Positions 33,107 through 42,499 of a DNA stretch of 56,154 nt are shown here, piece after piece. This DNA comes from Nannocystineae bacterium (GTDB lineage: Bacteria > Myxococcota_A > Polyangia > Haliangiales > Haliangiaceae). How positions within the stretch are numbered: the first letter of the stretch is position 1; each line of letters starts with the position of its first letter. The notes under the pieces are model-generated. The model saw only the letters and a list, made by a program, of their open reading frames with translations, searched no databases and was not told the origin of the DNA. The position numbers and the translations under genes are program-made. The stretch covers positions 1 to 56,154 of the forward strand of contig SLNH01000403.1 in NCBI GenBank assembly GCA_007133195.1, given 5' to 3'.

Positions 33107-34270
33107 ATGTCTGACGTCGTCATCGTCGAAGCGATCCGGTCCGCCGTCGGCCGCGCCCATAAGGGTTCTCTGTCCCACACACGCCCCGATGAGCTCGCCG
33201 CCCAGGTAATCGAAGGGCTGCTCGCCCGCGTCCCGGCGGTGAGTCCGGACATGGTCGAGGATGTGGTGCTCGGGTGCGCGATGCCCGAAGGGGCGCAGGG
33301 GCTAAACGTCGCGCGCCTGGCCGGCCTACTCGCCGGCTTGCCCGCCGAGACCTCGGCGATGACCATCAACCGGTTTTGCTCGAGCGGGCTGCAGTCGATC
33401 GCGCTCGCCGCCGGCTCGATCGCGCTCGGCTCCCACGACGTCCTCGTGGCCGGCGGCGTCGAGTCGATGAGCTCGGTGCCCATGACGGGTTTTCACCTGT
33501 CGGCGTCGCCCGAGCTCATGGAAAAGCACCCGAGCGCGCACACGCCGATGGGAATCACGGCCGAGAACGTGGCCCGCCGGTTCGAGATCGGCCGCGAGGA
33601 TCAAGATCGCTTCGCGCTCGCCAGCCAGAAAAAGGCCGCCGCCGCGCTCGAAGCTGGGCGCTTCCGGGACGAAATCGTGCCGGTGTCGGCCGTGCGCTAC
33701 GAGCGCGGGGAGCGCGCGGCGCGCGAGTTTGCCACCGACGAGCTGCCGCGCGCGGAGACCACCCTCGACGGTCTCGCCAAACTAAAACCCGCGTTTTCGC
33801 TCAAGGGCTCGGTCACCGCCGGCAACTCGTCGCCGCTGTCCGACGGCGCCGCCGCGGCGCTGGTGATGAGCGAGGCGCGCGCCAAGGAGCTCGGCGCCGA
33901 GCCGCTCGCGCGGTTTCGCGGGCTGGCCACCGCCGGCGTCGAGCCAGACATCATGGGTATCGGTCCCGTCCCCGCGGTGAACAAGCTACTCACCAAAGCG
34001 GGCCTGTCGATCGGCGACATCGATCTCATCGAGCTAAACGAGGCGTTCGCCAGTCAGGCGCTCTACGTGCAGCGAACCCTCGACATCCCGGATGACAAGC
34101 TCAACGTAAACGGCGGCGCGATCGCCCTCGGCCACCCCCTCGGGTGCACGGGAGCCAAGCTCACCGCCACCGCCCTGTACGAGCTTAGGCGCCGCGGCGG
34201 CCGCTACGCCGTCGTCACCATGTGCATCGGCGGGGGCCAAGGCGCCGCCGGCCTGTTCGAGCGCGCGTGA
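33107..34270 (+). CDS. fadA: acetyl-CoA acyltransferase (3-ketoacyl-CoA thiolase)
   Basis: 387 residues, normal for the thiolase family. Catalytic residues are visible: Cys91 in [11 protein letters not shown], His343 in [10 protein letters not shown] and Cys373 in [12 protein letters not shown]. It cleaves 3-ketoacyl-CoA with CoA to release acetyl-CoA, ending each beta-oxidation round. Co-transcribed with the FadN-like enzyme 4 bases upstream; the pair resembles fadN-fadA of Bacillus, where fadE follows, but no acyl-CoA dehydrogenase gene is seen here. Confidence 0.95.
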   Translation: MSDVVIVEAIRSAVGRAHKGSLSHTRPDELAAQVIEGLLARVPAVSPDMVEDVVLGCAMPEGAQGLNVARLAGLLAGLPAETSAMTINRFCSSGLQSIALAAGSIALGSHDVLVAGGVESMSSVPMTGFHLSASPELMEKHPSAHTPMGITAENVARRFEIGREDQDRFALASQKKAAAALEAGRFRDEIVPVSAVRYERGERAAREFATDELPRAETTLDGLAKLKPAFSLKGSVTAGNSSPLSDGAAAALVMSEARAKELGAEPLARFRGLATAGVEPDIMGIGPVPAVNKLLTKAGLSIGDIDLIELNEAFASQALYVQRTLDIPDDKLNVNGGAIALGHPLGCTGAKLTATALYELRRRGGRYAVVTMCIGGGQGAAGLFERA

Positions 34271-34324
34271 GTCGCGCGGCGCCCGACTCGCAGGTGAAAA
34301 CCTGTTGGGTACGCCCCGTCAATA

Positions 34325-34350
34325 GCCCCCGACGGCGCGCCGGCGGGGGC
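34325..34350 (+). terminator. 26-base near-palindrome after the thiolase gene, possible terminator
   Basis: The two 13-base halves pair with one mismatch and leave almost no loop. No T-run follows, so intrinsic termination would be weak. It lies 55 bases past the thiolase stop. Confidence 0.3.
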
Positions 34351-34461
34351 GGAGCGTCCAACCGCCCGCGTCGAAGCGCCTTGTCAGTCGGACCTTTGGA
34401 CTGTCCGTGTGGCGCCGCGCGCGGCCTTGCTTCTGGCGGTCTCGCCGGCGATTGTAATCCC

Positions 34462-35124
34462 ATGAACTCGAACAAGCGAAGTGCGATGAATCAGTCGAGC
34501 GGATCAGATACGTGGTTTTTTCGCGCCTTGGCTGGGGGCGGCGTGGCGCTGGCGCTCGCCTTGGCCGGGGCGCTCGGCTGCAGTGGCGACGATGATGGTA
34601 GCGGAGAGGACGACGGCGCGGAGACCGCCGACGAGGGCGGCACGGAGACCGGCGACCAGGGGTCGGAGCCCCCCGACATGGACGAGCTGTTTCCGGATCC
34701 GGGCTCCATCACCGTGGACGGAGAGACGCACGAGGTGGAGCGAATCCATTGCCGGCGCATGATCCGCGATAACGATCTGTCGGTGGAGATGACCGGCTTC
34801 ATCGGCGACACGGGGCAGGAGCGACTGTATCGGGCGCGTATCGATCTCGGCGACCACAACGACGATAGCGATCTCGAGCTCGCGTTTCACGATCCGGACA
34901 GCGACTCGGACTACGAGGTCAGTGCGCGCGAGCGTGACCACGGTTGGCAGCCGTGGGAAGACGAGCTCGAGGCGTTCGAATTCAGCGTCGAGGATGGCTG
35001 GGCGACCGGCACGATTCCGATGATGGAGGTCGATCACCTCGACCCGGAATTCGAGTCCGAGGAGACCATCGACGCCGAGGTCCGCATACCCGTGCCGGAA
35101 GATCACGACCTCTGCGCGCGCTGA
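34462..35124 (+). CDS. small acidic lipoprotein of unknown function
   Basis: 220 residues. The hydrophobic signal ends ALALAGALGC, so Cys40 is the lipid site (or Cys32 if the ATG at 34486 is used). An Asp/Glu/Gly-rich linker follows, then a predicted beta domain with repeated Asp-rich strands (RARIDLGDHNDDSDLELAF, VSARERDHGWQPWE, FSVEDGWATGTIPMMEVD) and two cysteines (IHCRRM and the final DLCAR). The frame is open further upstream to 34222 but overlaps the thiolase gene. It belongs to a pair of adjacent lipoprotein genes with the next one. Confidence 0.75.
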   Translation: MNSNKRSAMNQSSGSDTWFFRALAGGGVALALALAGALGCSGDDDGSGEDDGAETADEGGTETGDQGSEPPDMDELFPDPGSITVDGETHEVERIHCRRMIRDNDLSVEMTGFIGDTGQERLYRARIDLGDHNDDSDLELAFHDPDSDSDYEVSARERDHGWQPWEDELEAFEFSVEDGWATGTIPMMEVDHLDPEFESEETIDAEVRIPVPEDHDLCAR

Positions 35125-35163
35125 GGTCCCGGCGGCGCCTTGGGGCGCGGGCGTGAACGCTTG

Positions 35164-35192
35164 TTGCGAACCGTCCCTGGGCTCTCTAGACT
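35164..35192 (+). promoter_or_regulatory. sigma70-type promoter of the LamG lipoprotein gene
   Basis: TTGCGA (35164-35169), a 17-base spacer and TAGACT (35187-35192). The ATG follows 6 bases later, so the transcript would begin at or near the start codon (leaderless). Confidence 0.55.
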
Positions 35193-35198
35193 CACCGT

Positions 35199-36284
35199 AT
35201 GCGCTGTACCCCGTTTCGAAACCTAGTCGTTTTGTCCGCATGCCCGCTGGTATTTGCGGCGTGCGGTGAGGTCACCGACGCCGATCCAGACGCCGCCGAC
35301 GAACAGGCGGGCGAGGACGCGAGCGGCGGAGGCACCTCGGGCCCGGACGCAGGCGGCGAAAACGGCAACGGGGGCGATGGCGGCGTCGCGATCGAAGCCT
35401 TGGACGTGGCAGACGATCCCATTCACTTCGATCAGGGGACCTCGGCGACGTGCGCGGCGAGCGGGCCCGACGGCAGCGATCTCGTCTACACCTGGCAGGT
35501 CGATCGGGGCGAGGTGACGCCGGCTGGCGACGAAGCCGATTGGGGCAATTTCACGGTCGAAGGGAGCGCGACGATCACCTGCAAGGTCGATGATGCCGAG
35601 GGCGGGGGGAGCGACGAAGCGTCCATCACCGTGGACGTCGTGGTGGCGCTCGACGCGCTCGTCGCCCACTACCCGTTCGACGACGGCAGCCTGCTCGATG
35701 CGAGCGGAAACGGTCATCACATTTCCGGCGTGAGCGGCGACGCCGAGTTCGTGGACGATCGGCACGGCAACGAGGAGTCTGCGCTGGAGTTCGAAGGCGC
35801 GACGGTGACCCTTCCCGACGACTCCGCCTTCGATCTGACGAGCGGAACGATCATGGCGCGGGTCCATCGCAACCCGGGCTTGAAAGAGCACCGAGCCATC
35901 ATCAGTAAGAGCGACGACACCGCCTTGGGCCAGTACACGCTGCGCGTGCGCGGCGACAGCGTGGGCGATCGCGAAACGTTCCCCGAATACGGCCACGACA
36001 CCTCGGATAATGATCCCTTCACGGTGGACGCCGACCGGGAGCTTCACGACGATAACTGGTATCACTTGGCGGCCGCGTTCGACGCATCCGAGGCGGCCAC
36101 GTTCGTAAACGGCTCACAGCGCACCGTGAGCTCCTCGCCGCCCGCCGCCGAGCAGATCGACGCGCCGGTCCGGCTCGGAAGCAGCGGCGCGGGGCACGCG
36201 GCATTCAGTACGCTCGACGACGTGCGCATCTACGACCGCCCCCTCACCGAGGCCGAAATCCAGGCCATCCGCCAGGGCGAGTAG
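35199..36284 (+). CDS. LamG/concanavalin-like lipoprotein
   Basis: 361 residues. The lipoprotein signal ends FAAC (Cys22), then comes a Gly/Asp-rich linker (about 25-65). A beta-sandwich of Ig/PKD type follows (about 70-145: DQGTSATCAASG, YTWQVDRGEV, ATITCKVDDA). The last 200 residues are a LamG-like jelly-roll: LVAHYPFDDGSLLDASGNGH, GTIMARVHRNP, WYHLAAAFDASEAATFVNGSQ and the closing FSTLDDVRIYDRPLTEAEIQA. Such domains bind sugars or proteins at the cell surface. The gene is monocistronic as far as seen, with its own promoter. Substrate unknown. Confidence 0.85.
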   Translation: MRCTPFRNLVVLSACPLVFAACGEVTDADPDAADEQAGEDASGGGTSGPDAGGENGNGGDGGVAIEALDVADDPIHFDQGTSATCAASGPDGSDLVYTWQVDRGEVTPAGDEADWGNFTVEGSATITCKVDDAEGGGSDEASITVDVVVALDALVAHYPFDDGSLLDASGNGHHISGVSGDAEFVDDRHGNEESALEFEGATVTLPDDSAFDLTSGTIMARVHRNPGLKEHRAIISKSDDTALGQYTLRVRGDSVGDRETFPEYGHDTSDNDPFTVDADRELHDDNWYHLAAAFDASEAATFVNGSQRTVSSSPPAAEQIDAPVRLGSSGAGHAAFSTLDDVRIYDRPLTEAEIQAIRQGE

Positions 36285-36397
36285 GCGCACCTGCGCTCCA
36301 CCGCTGAGGCGGCTTCACCCTCGGGGCTCCGACGCCGCCGCCCGGCACCATGGCAGGCGACTTTTCATTGCGCGCGGCGTCTGTTACGAACCCGAAC

Positions 36398-37030
36398 ATG
36401 CACGTCGCCGTCGTCGGAGCGCATGGCAAAATCGGTCGGCTGCTCGTCCCGATCCTGTCCCGGGCAGGCCACCGGGTGCGCGCGATCATCCGCGATCCGA
36501 ATCAGGCCGACGCGCTCTCCGCGCTCGGCGGCGAGCCACTGGTCGTCGATTTGGAGGGCGACGTATCCGGAAGCGTTGGCGGCTGCGACGCGGTGGTCTT
36601 CACCGCCGGCTCGGGTGGCCACACCAGCGGCGACAAGACGCTCCTCGTAGACCTGTGGGGCGCGATCAAGATGATCCGCGCCGCGGAGGCGGCCGGTGTG
36701 GATCAGTTCGTGATGGTGAGCGCCATCGGCGCCATCGACCCCGACCGAGGGCGCGAGCGCATCCGCCACTACCTCGTCGCAAAGCGCGTCGCCGACGACG
36801 AGCTCGAGCGAAGCCCGCTCGTTCACACCATCGTTCGCCCGGGTCGACTCACCGATGACCCCGGCACCGGCCAGGTCCTCGCCGGCGAAGACATCGGCTA
36901 CGGCGACATCTCGCGCCACGACACGGCTGAAACCCTGGTCGCCTGCATCGGCGAGCCGCGTGCGTTTGGCAAGAGCTTTTCCGTCATCGCTGGCGATACA
37001 CCGATCGCCCAGGCCGTGCGCGCCCTTTGA
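36398..37030 (+). CDS. NAD(P)-binding oxidoreductase, atypical SDR family
   Basis: 210 residues from the ATG at 36398; the frame begins at 36350, but the Rossmann start MHVAVVGAHGKIGRLL fits the later ATG. The glycine motif GxxGxxG is at 7-13. Later hallmarks are VFTAGSGGH, FVMVSAIGAIDPDR and the TIVRPGRLTDDPGTG segment of the SDR_a5 group (YwnB/YhfK-like). The catalytic Tyr-x3-Lys is represented by YLVAKRVAD. These proteins are NAD(P)H-dependent reductases or sensors with mostly unknown substrates. Confidence 0.85.
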   Translation: MHVAVVGAHGKIGRLLVPILSRAGHRVRAIIRDPNQADALSALGGEPLVVDLEGDVSGSVGGCDAVVFTAGSGGHTSGDKTLLVDLWGAIKMIRAAEAAGVDQFVMVSAIGAIDPDRGRERIRHYLVAKRVADDELERSPLVHTIVRPGRLTDDPGTGQVLAGEDIGYGDISRHDTAETLVACIGEPRAFGKSFSVIAGDTPIAQAVRAL

Positions 37031-37063
37031 TTCCGCCGGCGGGCGGTGTACGTGAGGATCGTC

Positions 37064-37918
37064 ATGCTCGTTCTGTCCGGTCTCGGCAAGCGGTTCGGCG
37101 ACACCTGGGCGGTGGCCGACCTTTCGCTCGAGGCGCGGGGCGGCGAAATCCTCGGCCTGCTCGGCCCAAACGGCGCCGGCAAGACGACCACGGTGCACAT
37201 GGTCGTCGGCGTGCTTGCGCCGGACCGAGGCCACATCGACATCGCCGGACTCGGCGGGCCGCGCGACCCGGCGACGCGCCAGCGGCTCGGCGTGGCGCCG
37301 CAGAGCCTCGCGCTCTACCAAGAGCTAACGGGCGAGGAGAACCTTCACTTTTTTGGGAGCCTGTACGGACTCGCGGGCCTCGACCTCCGCCGGCGCGTGC
37401 GTGAGGCGCTCGCGCAGGTCGGACTCTCCGATCGCGCGCACGATCGCGTGGCTACCTACTCTGGAGGCATGAAGCGCCGGCTCAACCTCGCCGCGGCAAA
37501 CCTGCACGAGCCCCGCGTGCTCCTGTTCGACGAGCCGACCGCGGGGGTGGATCCGCAATCGCGACACGCGATCCTCGAGCTCGCCCGCGCCGCTCGCGAC
37601 CGCGGCCAAACCGTGATCTATACGACGCACTATCTCGAGGAGGCGCAGCGCCTATGCGATCGCGTCGCCATCGTCGATGGCGGGCGCCTCATCGCCTCGG
37701 GCACGGTCGATGAGCTCGTCGCGGCGCACGGCGGGGACCCCTCGCTCGTCATCGAGTACGACGACGACGGCGCCGAGCCCGTGCGCATCGACACGCGCGA
37801 TCCGCTCGCCGAATTGACCGAGCTCGCAAAAGGGCGCCCGCTCCGCAGCTTCCACGTCGAAAAGCCCAGCCTCGAGCAGGTGTTTTTGAACCTCACTGGG
37901 CGCGATCTGAGGGATTGA
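37064..37918 (+). CDS. ABC transporter ATP-binding protein (ABC-2 exporter type)
   Basis: 284 residues from the ATG at 37064, which has GAGG 8 bases ahead; a GTG at 37046 is less likely. Walker A GPNGAGKTT is at about 33-41, the signature reads YSGGMKRRLNLAAA, Walker B LLFDEPTAGVDP and the H-loop TTHYLEEAQ. The C-terminal regulatory part (EKPSLEQVFLNLTGRDLRD) is typical of drug and antibiotic exporters of the DrrA/CcmA type. The stop overlaps the permease start (TGATG), so the two form one transporter. Substrate unknown. Confidence 0.95.
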   Translation: MLVLSGLGKRFGDTWAVADLSLEARGGEILGLLGPNGAGKTTTVHMVVGVLAPDRGHIDIAGLGGPRDPATRQRLGVAPQSLALYQELTGEENLHFFGSLYGLAGLDLRRRVREALAQVGLSDRAHDRVATYSGGMKRRLNLAAANLHEPRVLLFDEPTAGVDPQSRHAILELARAARDRGQTVIYTTHYLEEAQRLCDRVAIVDGGRLIASGTVDELVAAHGGDPSLVIEYDDDGAEPVRIDTRDPLAELTELAKGRPLRSFHVEKPSLEQVFLNLTGRDLRD

Positions 37919-39165
37919 TGCGACCGCTCGCGGCCCTGGCTACGAAAGATCTCCGCCTGCTCCTCCGCGATAAGTCGGGCTTCTTTTTCGCGATCGTGTT
38001 TCCGCTCATCATCGCCGTGGGATTCGGCGCGATGTTCGGCGACGGCGGCGAGGGGCCGGGCCGCGTGGCGATCGCCGTCGTCGACCGAGACGATACCGAA
38101 TCCTCGCGCCAGTTCGTGCGCCTGCTCGAACAGAGCGCCGCGCTCGACGCCGAGCGCGCGCCTTTGTCGGCGGCCGAGTCCGATGTGAGGCGCGGCCGAC
38201 TGGCGGCGTACGTCGTGATCCCAGACGGTTTCGGAGCGTCTCGTGAGCGCACGTTTTGGGGCGAGCCGGCGACGCTTCGGCTCGGCGTCGACCCGAGCCG
38301 GGACGCCGAGATCGGCATGCTCGAGGGGATCCTGTCGCGCTACCTCTACGACGACGTTCAGGCGATGTTCACAAACCCCGCGCGGGCCCGGGAGGAGCTC
38401 GAGGCGAGCCGAGAGGCGCTCGGAGCCTCGGCCCCCCCGGCCGTGGGCCATTTTTTCGACGAGCTGCACGGATTCCTCACCGCGGCCGAGGGCCTGCCCG
38501 CAATGGAGGACGGCGGGGGGTGGGAGGCAGGCCGCATCGAGCGCGTCGCGATCACCGGCGACCTCGATGAGCCCCCCAGCGGCTTCGCCGTCTCGTTCCC
38601 GCAAGCGATGGCGTGGGCGCTCATGCTCTCGGCGATGTCGTTCGCGCTCGGCCTGGTCGCCGAAAGGCACGGGGGGACGCTGCTGAGACTCCGCATGGCG
38701 CCGATCTCACCGCGCATGATACTGGCAGGAAAGGCCGCGGCGTGTTTGGTGTTATCCGTGGCGGTCCTGTCGGGGCTGTCCGCGTTCGGCGCGCTCGTGT
38801 TCGGCGTGCGGCCGGGCTCGGTGGCGCTCCTGGCGCTCGCGGTGCTCGCGTCGTCGGTGTGCTTCGTCGGCATCATGATGCTCCTCGCCGTGCTAGGCCG
38901 CACCGAGAAGTCCGCGAGCGGCATGGCCTCGGCGGTGATGATCGTGCTCATGATGATCGGGGGAGGGATGATCCCGCTGTTCATCATGCCCGCCTGGCTC
39001 GAGAGCGTGAGCGTGGTGAGCCCGGTGAGGTGGGCCATCCTCGCGCTGGAGGGCGGCACGTGGCGCGCATTCGGGGCGGCGGAGATGGCGCTGCCGGTGG
39101 GCGTGCTGCTCGCGGTCGGGGCCGCGAGCTTCTTCGTGGGAACCCGCCTGTTTCGGGCCTACTGA
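37918..39165 (+). CDS. ABC-2 type permease
   Basis: About 415 residues from the ATG at 37918. Topology is that of ABC-2 exporters: one N-terminal helix (GFFFAIVFPLIIAVGFGAMF), a large extracellular domain of about 190 residues (VAIAVVDRDDTESSRQFVRLLEQ), then five helices from about 215 on (MAWALMLSAMSFALGLVAE, ACLVLSVAVLSGLSAFGALVFG, ALLALAVLASSVCFVGIMMLL, MIVLMMIGGGMIPLFIM, LPVGVLLAVGAASFFVG). Paired with the upstream ATPase. It ends 14 bases before a truncated hydrolase gene on the other strand. Confidence 0.92.
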   Translation: MRPLAALATKDLRLLLRDKSGFFFAIVFPLIIAVGFGAMFGDGGEGPGRVAIAVVDRDDTESSRQFVRLLEQSAALDAERAPLSAAESDVRRGRLAAYVVIPDGFGASRERTFWGEPATLRLGVDPSRDAEIGMLEGILSRYLYDDVQAMFTNPARAREELEASREALGASAPPAVGHFFDELHGFLTAAEGLPAMEDGGGWEAGRIERVAITGDLDEPPSGFAVSFPQAMAWALMLSAMSFALGLVAERHGGTLLRLRMAPISPRMILAGKAAACLVLSVAVLSGLSAFGALVFGVRPGSVALLALAVLASSVCFVGIMMLLAVLGRTEKSASGMASAVMIVLMMIGGGMIPLFIMPAWLESVSVVSPVRWAILALEGGTWRAFGAAEMALPVGVLLAVGAASFFVGTRLFRAY

Positions 39166-39179
39166 GCCGGCCTTCGCGG

Positions 39180-39668
39180 TCACGCGGTCGGCGTGAGGAG
39201 CTTTTCCACGAGGTTGTCCGGGCCGTATTCCTCGACCTCCTTGAGCTCGGGCGGTTTGTGCGCGGCGATCTGCAGCCCGTTAAAGCCCCCCCATGACTTG
39301 CCGATCATCCCGATGTTGCCGTCGCACCACGGCTGCGCGGCGATCCACTGCAAGACCTCCAGGCCGTCCGCTTGCTCCTCGGGTAGGTATTCGTCCGTGA
39401 GCGCGCCATCGGACTCGCCGCTGCCGCGGAGATCGACCCGGACGCACGCATAGCCGGGCCCGGCGAAGTAGGGCTGCGTCATCGAGTCGCGAAGGGCCGT
39501 ATCGTCGCGCTTGGGGTAGGGGAGATATTCGAGGATGGCCGGGACCGGGCTGCTCTCTGCCCCTTCCGGATGCCAGATGCGGGCGGCGAGGCGGGTTCCG
39601 TCCGAGAGCGGAATCAACGTGTGCTCGATCTCCCGGACGGTATGGGGAAACTGACTGATCTCTTTCAT
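39180..39668 (-). pseudogene. truncated S15/CocE-family hydrolase (3' part missing)
   Basis: 162 residues from the ATG at 39668 (AAGGTG upstream). The sequence is the N-terminal half of an X-Pro dipeptidyl-peptidase/CocE-type hydrolase: DGTRLAARIWHPEG, ILEYLPYPKRDDT, YACVRVDLRGSGESDG, EQWxA-type EVLQWIAAQPWCDGNIGMIG and the nucleophile motif GKSWGG (about 126-131). Full proteins have another 350-500 residues with the catalytic Asp and His; here the frame ends 30 residues after the nucleophile, at the edge of the ABC operon. It cannot be active as drawn. Confidence 0.8.
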
Positions 39669-39912
39669 GTCACCTTGGGGGCCCCGTCGCGTTTCGCGAG
39701 GGATGGACTGTTGGGGCGGAACAGCGGGCCGCAACGGAGTGGGGCGGAGTCGGATCCGCACCGGGAGTGTAGCTCATCCTGTGCGAGCGTCAGGCGGCGG
39801 GGCCTGCGGGAGCGGACGCCCATCGAAGCCGAGAAGCTAGCGAATCGGCTTTTCGCCATCGGCGCGATGGATGACGACGTGGCGCGCGATACGAAGCAGG
39901 CGACGCCGCGGC

Positions 39913-41562
39913 TCAGGGGGCGGCACCAGGGGTGCAGCCCGGATGACCCGTCGAGTCGACGAGTTCGTCGTAGGGCTCGTCCACACCGCGAAAGTATTCG
40001 CTCACACTCTCGAGGGGCGCGTTATAGGCGTGCTCGGACATGGCCGCGATGTCGAAGGCAGACTGGTTGTCCCAGTCGGTGCACCACGTCGCGTCGGCCT
40101 CCTCGACCGAGCGAGCAAAGCTGCTCTCGGCGTCGAGAGCGTAAAGGTCTTCGCGCGTGGCTTCGTCCATCCCAAGGAGCTCCGCCACACCCTGTGCGAA
40201 ATTCGACTCCGCCCCGCGGCGGGTCACGTAGATCACCTCATCGCAGCCGAGGTTCTGAAGAACCAGCGTCGGGTGAAGATCCGACCAACCTCCGGCCGAG
40301 ACCCAGGCTTGGTCGAGCTCGAGGGCGCGCGCCAGGCCCGGCTCGGCTGGCGAGTAGCGCAATGCCTCGCGCCAGCTCGCGGCGCCGAGCGGCAGGAAGC
40401 GCTCGGTCTTGTCGTCGCCGAACCCCTCGCGATCTCCGTGGACGCGCGACAGATCCTCGCTCTGCCCCCAGTAGCCGAAGCGGACGTCGTCGAAGTCGAT
40501 GTCGCCTAGCTCGATGTCCTCCTGGGCGGCGAGATACTGCGCTCGCGCGTCGTCGAAGGCGTCCGCCGAGCTGCCCGTGAGGACAGACGTTGAGATGAGC
40601 GCCGAGAGCTCCCCGCCCACCGGATCGTCGATGCGCGCGCCCTCGCCACCCGCCTCGACAAACGCCTCGCGCCAGTCCTCGAGGATGACGCGAAACCGCT
40701 CGCCACAGGTTGTGTCGCCCGAGGGCAAGGCGGCGGCCTCATCCCAAAGCAAACCGCGCGACGGCCCTGCGCAGTCGGCGAAAAAGCGCTCCATCGCCGC
40801 GTCGTCGAGCGGGCCCTCGCCGGCGTAAAAGCTCCCCACGCGGCCGACAAGCTCCGCGAAGGCTTCGAAGTCGATCGGCCCCGGTCGCGCGAAGATCGAC
40901 GGATCGTCGGTGTGAAACGAGCCGAGGTTTTCGAGCTCGCCGACGAGGTCGCGAAGGTGAAACAGCGGATCGTCCGACTCCACGATGAGATCGATAAGCT
41001 CGGGGTTTATGAGCGTCCGAAGATCCTCCGAGTCCAGGAGATCGAGGAGCGCGTCTCGCGCCGCTGACAGGTCGGTTTCGATGAGCTCGGCCAGCCCCGC
41101 TTCACGGATCTGCGCGGCCAGCGGCGCGAGCAAGCGGAGCGCGAGCCCCTCGGGCGTGTCGGCCAGGATTTCGGTGTATCCCGCCATCGACTTGAAGAGC
41201 AGGGCGATTCGATCGGCGCGCTCGCGCGGCGCGCACGGGTCACCCTCGCAGCCGTGCGTCTGCGGGTGGCCCTGGATCGACTCGGTCAAAAAGATCGAGA
41301 TCGACGCCGAGCTGCCGCCAGCAGCGGCGTCGATGGGGCCGTAGTGCTCGACGATGCGGGCGAGGGAGGCGAAGTGCGCGAACACGCGATCGCCGTTTCC
41401 TCGGATCGCCGCGCAGAGCGAGCGCTCCTCCCAGTCGATCGGGGCGGCGGCGTCGGGGCAGCCGGACTCGGGGCAGCCGGCGTCGGCGCTCCGGCTCTCC
41501 TCGTTCGAGGAGCAGCCGGCAAGGGCGAGGGCGATGGGGAGGGCAGAGCAGAATGCGCGCAT
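39913..41562 (-). CDS. patatin-like lipoprotein with altered active-site motifs
   Basis: 549 residues from the ATG at 41562. The lipoprotein signal ends LALAGC (Cys17), followed by a Cys/Pro-rich linker. After ARIVEHYGPIDAAAGGSSASI (68-88) the sequence resembles the patatin nucleophile elbow, but the usual GxSxG reads G-G-S-S-A. Near residue 455 SAGGWSDLHPTLVLQNLGCDEVIYVTRRG resembles the DGG/D region and closing strand of patatins, with Ala in place of the catalytic Asp. The middle is helical and Asp-rich. It is either a patatin-related lipoprotein or a non-catalytic relative; a plain hypothetical lipoprotein is the fallback. Confidence 0.6.
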   Translation of the reverse strand: MRAFCSALPIALALAGCSSNEESRSADAGCPESGCPDAAAPIDWEERSLCAAIRGNGDRVFAHFASLARIVEHYGPIDAAAGGSSASISIFLTESIQGHPQTHGCEGDPCAPRERADRIALLFKSMAGYTEILADTPEGLALRLLAPLAAQIREAGLAELIETDLSAARDALLDLLDSEDLRTLINPELIDLIVESDDPLFHLRDLVGELENLGSFHTDDPSIFARPGPIDFEAFAELVGRVGSFYAGEGPLDDAAMERFFADCAGPSRGLLWDEAAALPSGDTTCGERFRVILEDWREAFVEAGGEGARIDDPVGGELSALISTSVLTGSSADAFDDARAQYLAAQEDIELGDIDFDDVRFGYWGQSEDLSRVHGDREGFGDDKTERFLPLGAASWREALRYSPAEPGLARALELDQAWVSAGGWSDLHPTLVLQNLGCDEVIYVTRRGAESNFAQGVAELLGMDEATREDLYALDAESSFARSVEEADATWCTDWDNQSAFDIAAMSEHAYNAPLESVSEYFRGVDEPYDELVDSTGHPGCTPGAAP

Positions 41563-41915
41563 GGGTCTTGAGCCGCCGGCGTCGTGATGGGGCAGGGAGG
41601 CGCCATGGTATCGCTTCGCGGGGCTGGTGACCACGTGGGAGCACACGGGGACGAAAGCCTCGCCCGGGAACTTGCCACGCGCCCGGCGCGCGCAAGTCGC
41701 CGAATAGGAGAGGCCTTCTCGCCGCGCGCGCCTATCGCGCGAGGTAGGCGAGGGCCTCCGCTTCGACGCCGCCGCGCGCGGCGGCAAAGTAGTCCGCGCC
41801 GATCGCGGCGCTGGGTCTCTGCCGCGCATCGGCGGGGGAAGGGAAGACGGCTTTTGACGAGTGTTCCTCGTGGGGGGGCCCTGCGGGGCGCGACGATGGC
41901 GACACCGGCAACCAA
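41563..41915. other. 353-base region without an intact gene
   Basis: No intact gene is visible. A minus-strand frame ending at 41732 encodes a short open stretch with SAAIGADYFAAARGG and VEAEALAYLAR that looks like the end of a real protein, but it has no recognised family or start signal. Together with the two broken genes nearby this suggests decay or recombination. Confidence 0.4.
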
Positions 41916-42473
41916 GTGGGCGTTCCCAACGCCGTGGTGGCGATCCTCAGCACGAGCGATCCCGATGAGCTGCCCGAGATGAGCTCGGGCCTCCCGTCCG
42001 GCGGTCAAAACTGCTTTCGCTGCGAGGATCAGGCGGAGTTTCTCGGCCCGTTTTTGACGGGCGCGATCACGGACGCCACGGGCCGCTTCGAGATCGACGA
42101 CAATATCCCGGTGGGCGAGGACATCGTCGTGGTGACGATGGCGGGGCAGTTCCGACGCGCGGAGATCATCGAGCTACCCGAGGAGGAAGCGTGTAGCGCC
42201 CTCGAGCTCCCGGAGCAGCTGGACGACGGAAACGACGTGGTGGCGAGCGGGAATCCGACGCGCCTGCCCCGCGACATGAGCGACGGCCATGGGGCAAACA
42301 TCCCCAAGACCGTGTTTACGACCGGCGACGCCGACGCGATGGGGTGCGTGTTCGAAGATTCGGCTCCCCGGGCGGGATGGCTGCGCGACACCCTCATCCT
42401 CGACAACCAGCCCTTTCTCGATCGCGAGCCGGAGCTCACGAAGGGAAAGTTCGCGAGGTCTTCGGTTTCGTGA
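41916..42473 (+). pseudogene. fragment of a secreted carboxypeptidase-regulatory-like domain protein
   Basis: The frame reads straight through from 41793 without a convincing start. The recognisable part runs VPNAVVAILSTSD, SSGLPSGGQNCFRCEDQ, FLTGAITDATGRFEIDDNIPVG, then MSDGHGANIPKTVF and GDADAMGCVFE. This looks like the internal segment of a larger surface protein with a carboxypeptidase-regulatory-like (CarboxypepD_reg) fold, as found in many myxobacterial secreted proteins. The true start, signal peptide and everything after about 42352 are missing or shifted; a second frame takes up GSPGG beyond that point. Gene decay is likely. Confidence 0.6.
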
Positions 42474-42499
42474 CAGCGGCTGCCCCGCCCCGAGGTTCT

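Noticed and set aside
30418-33483. 1021-codon open frame on the minus strand opposite the FadN-like gene
   Set aside because: It is a mirror of strong codon bias in a GC-rich gene; the plus-strand frame has all the enzyme motifs, while this one has none.
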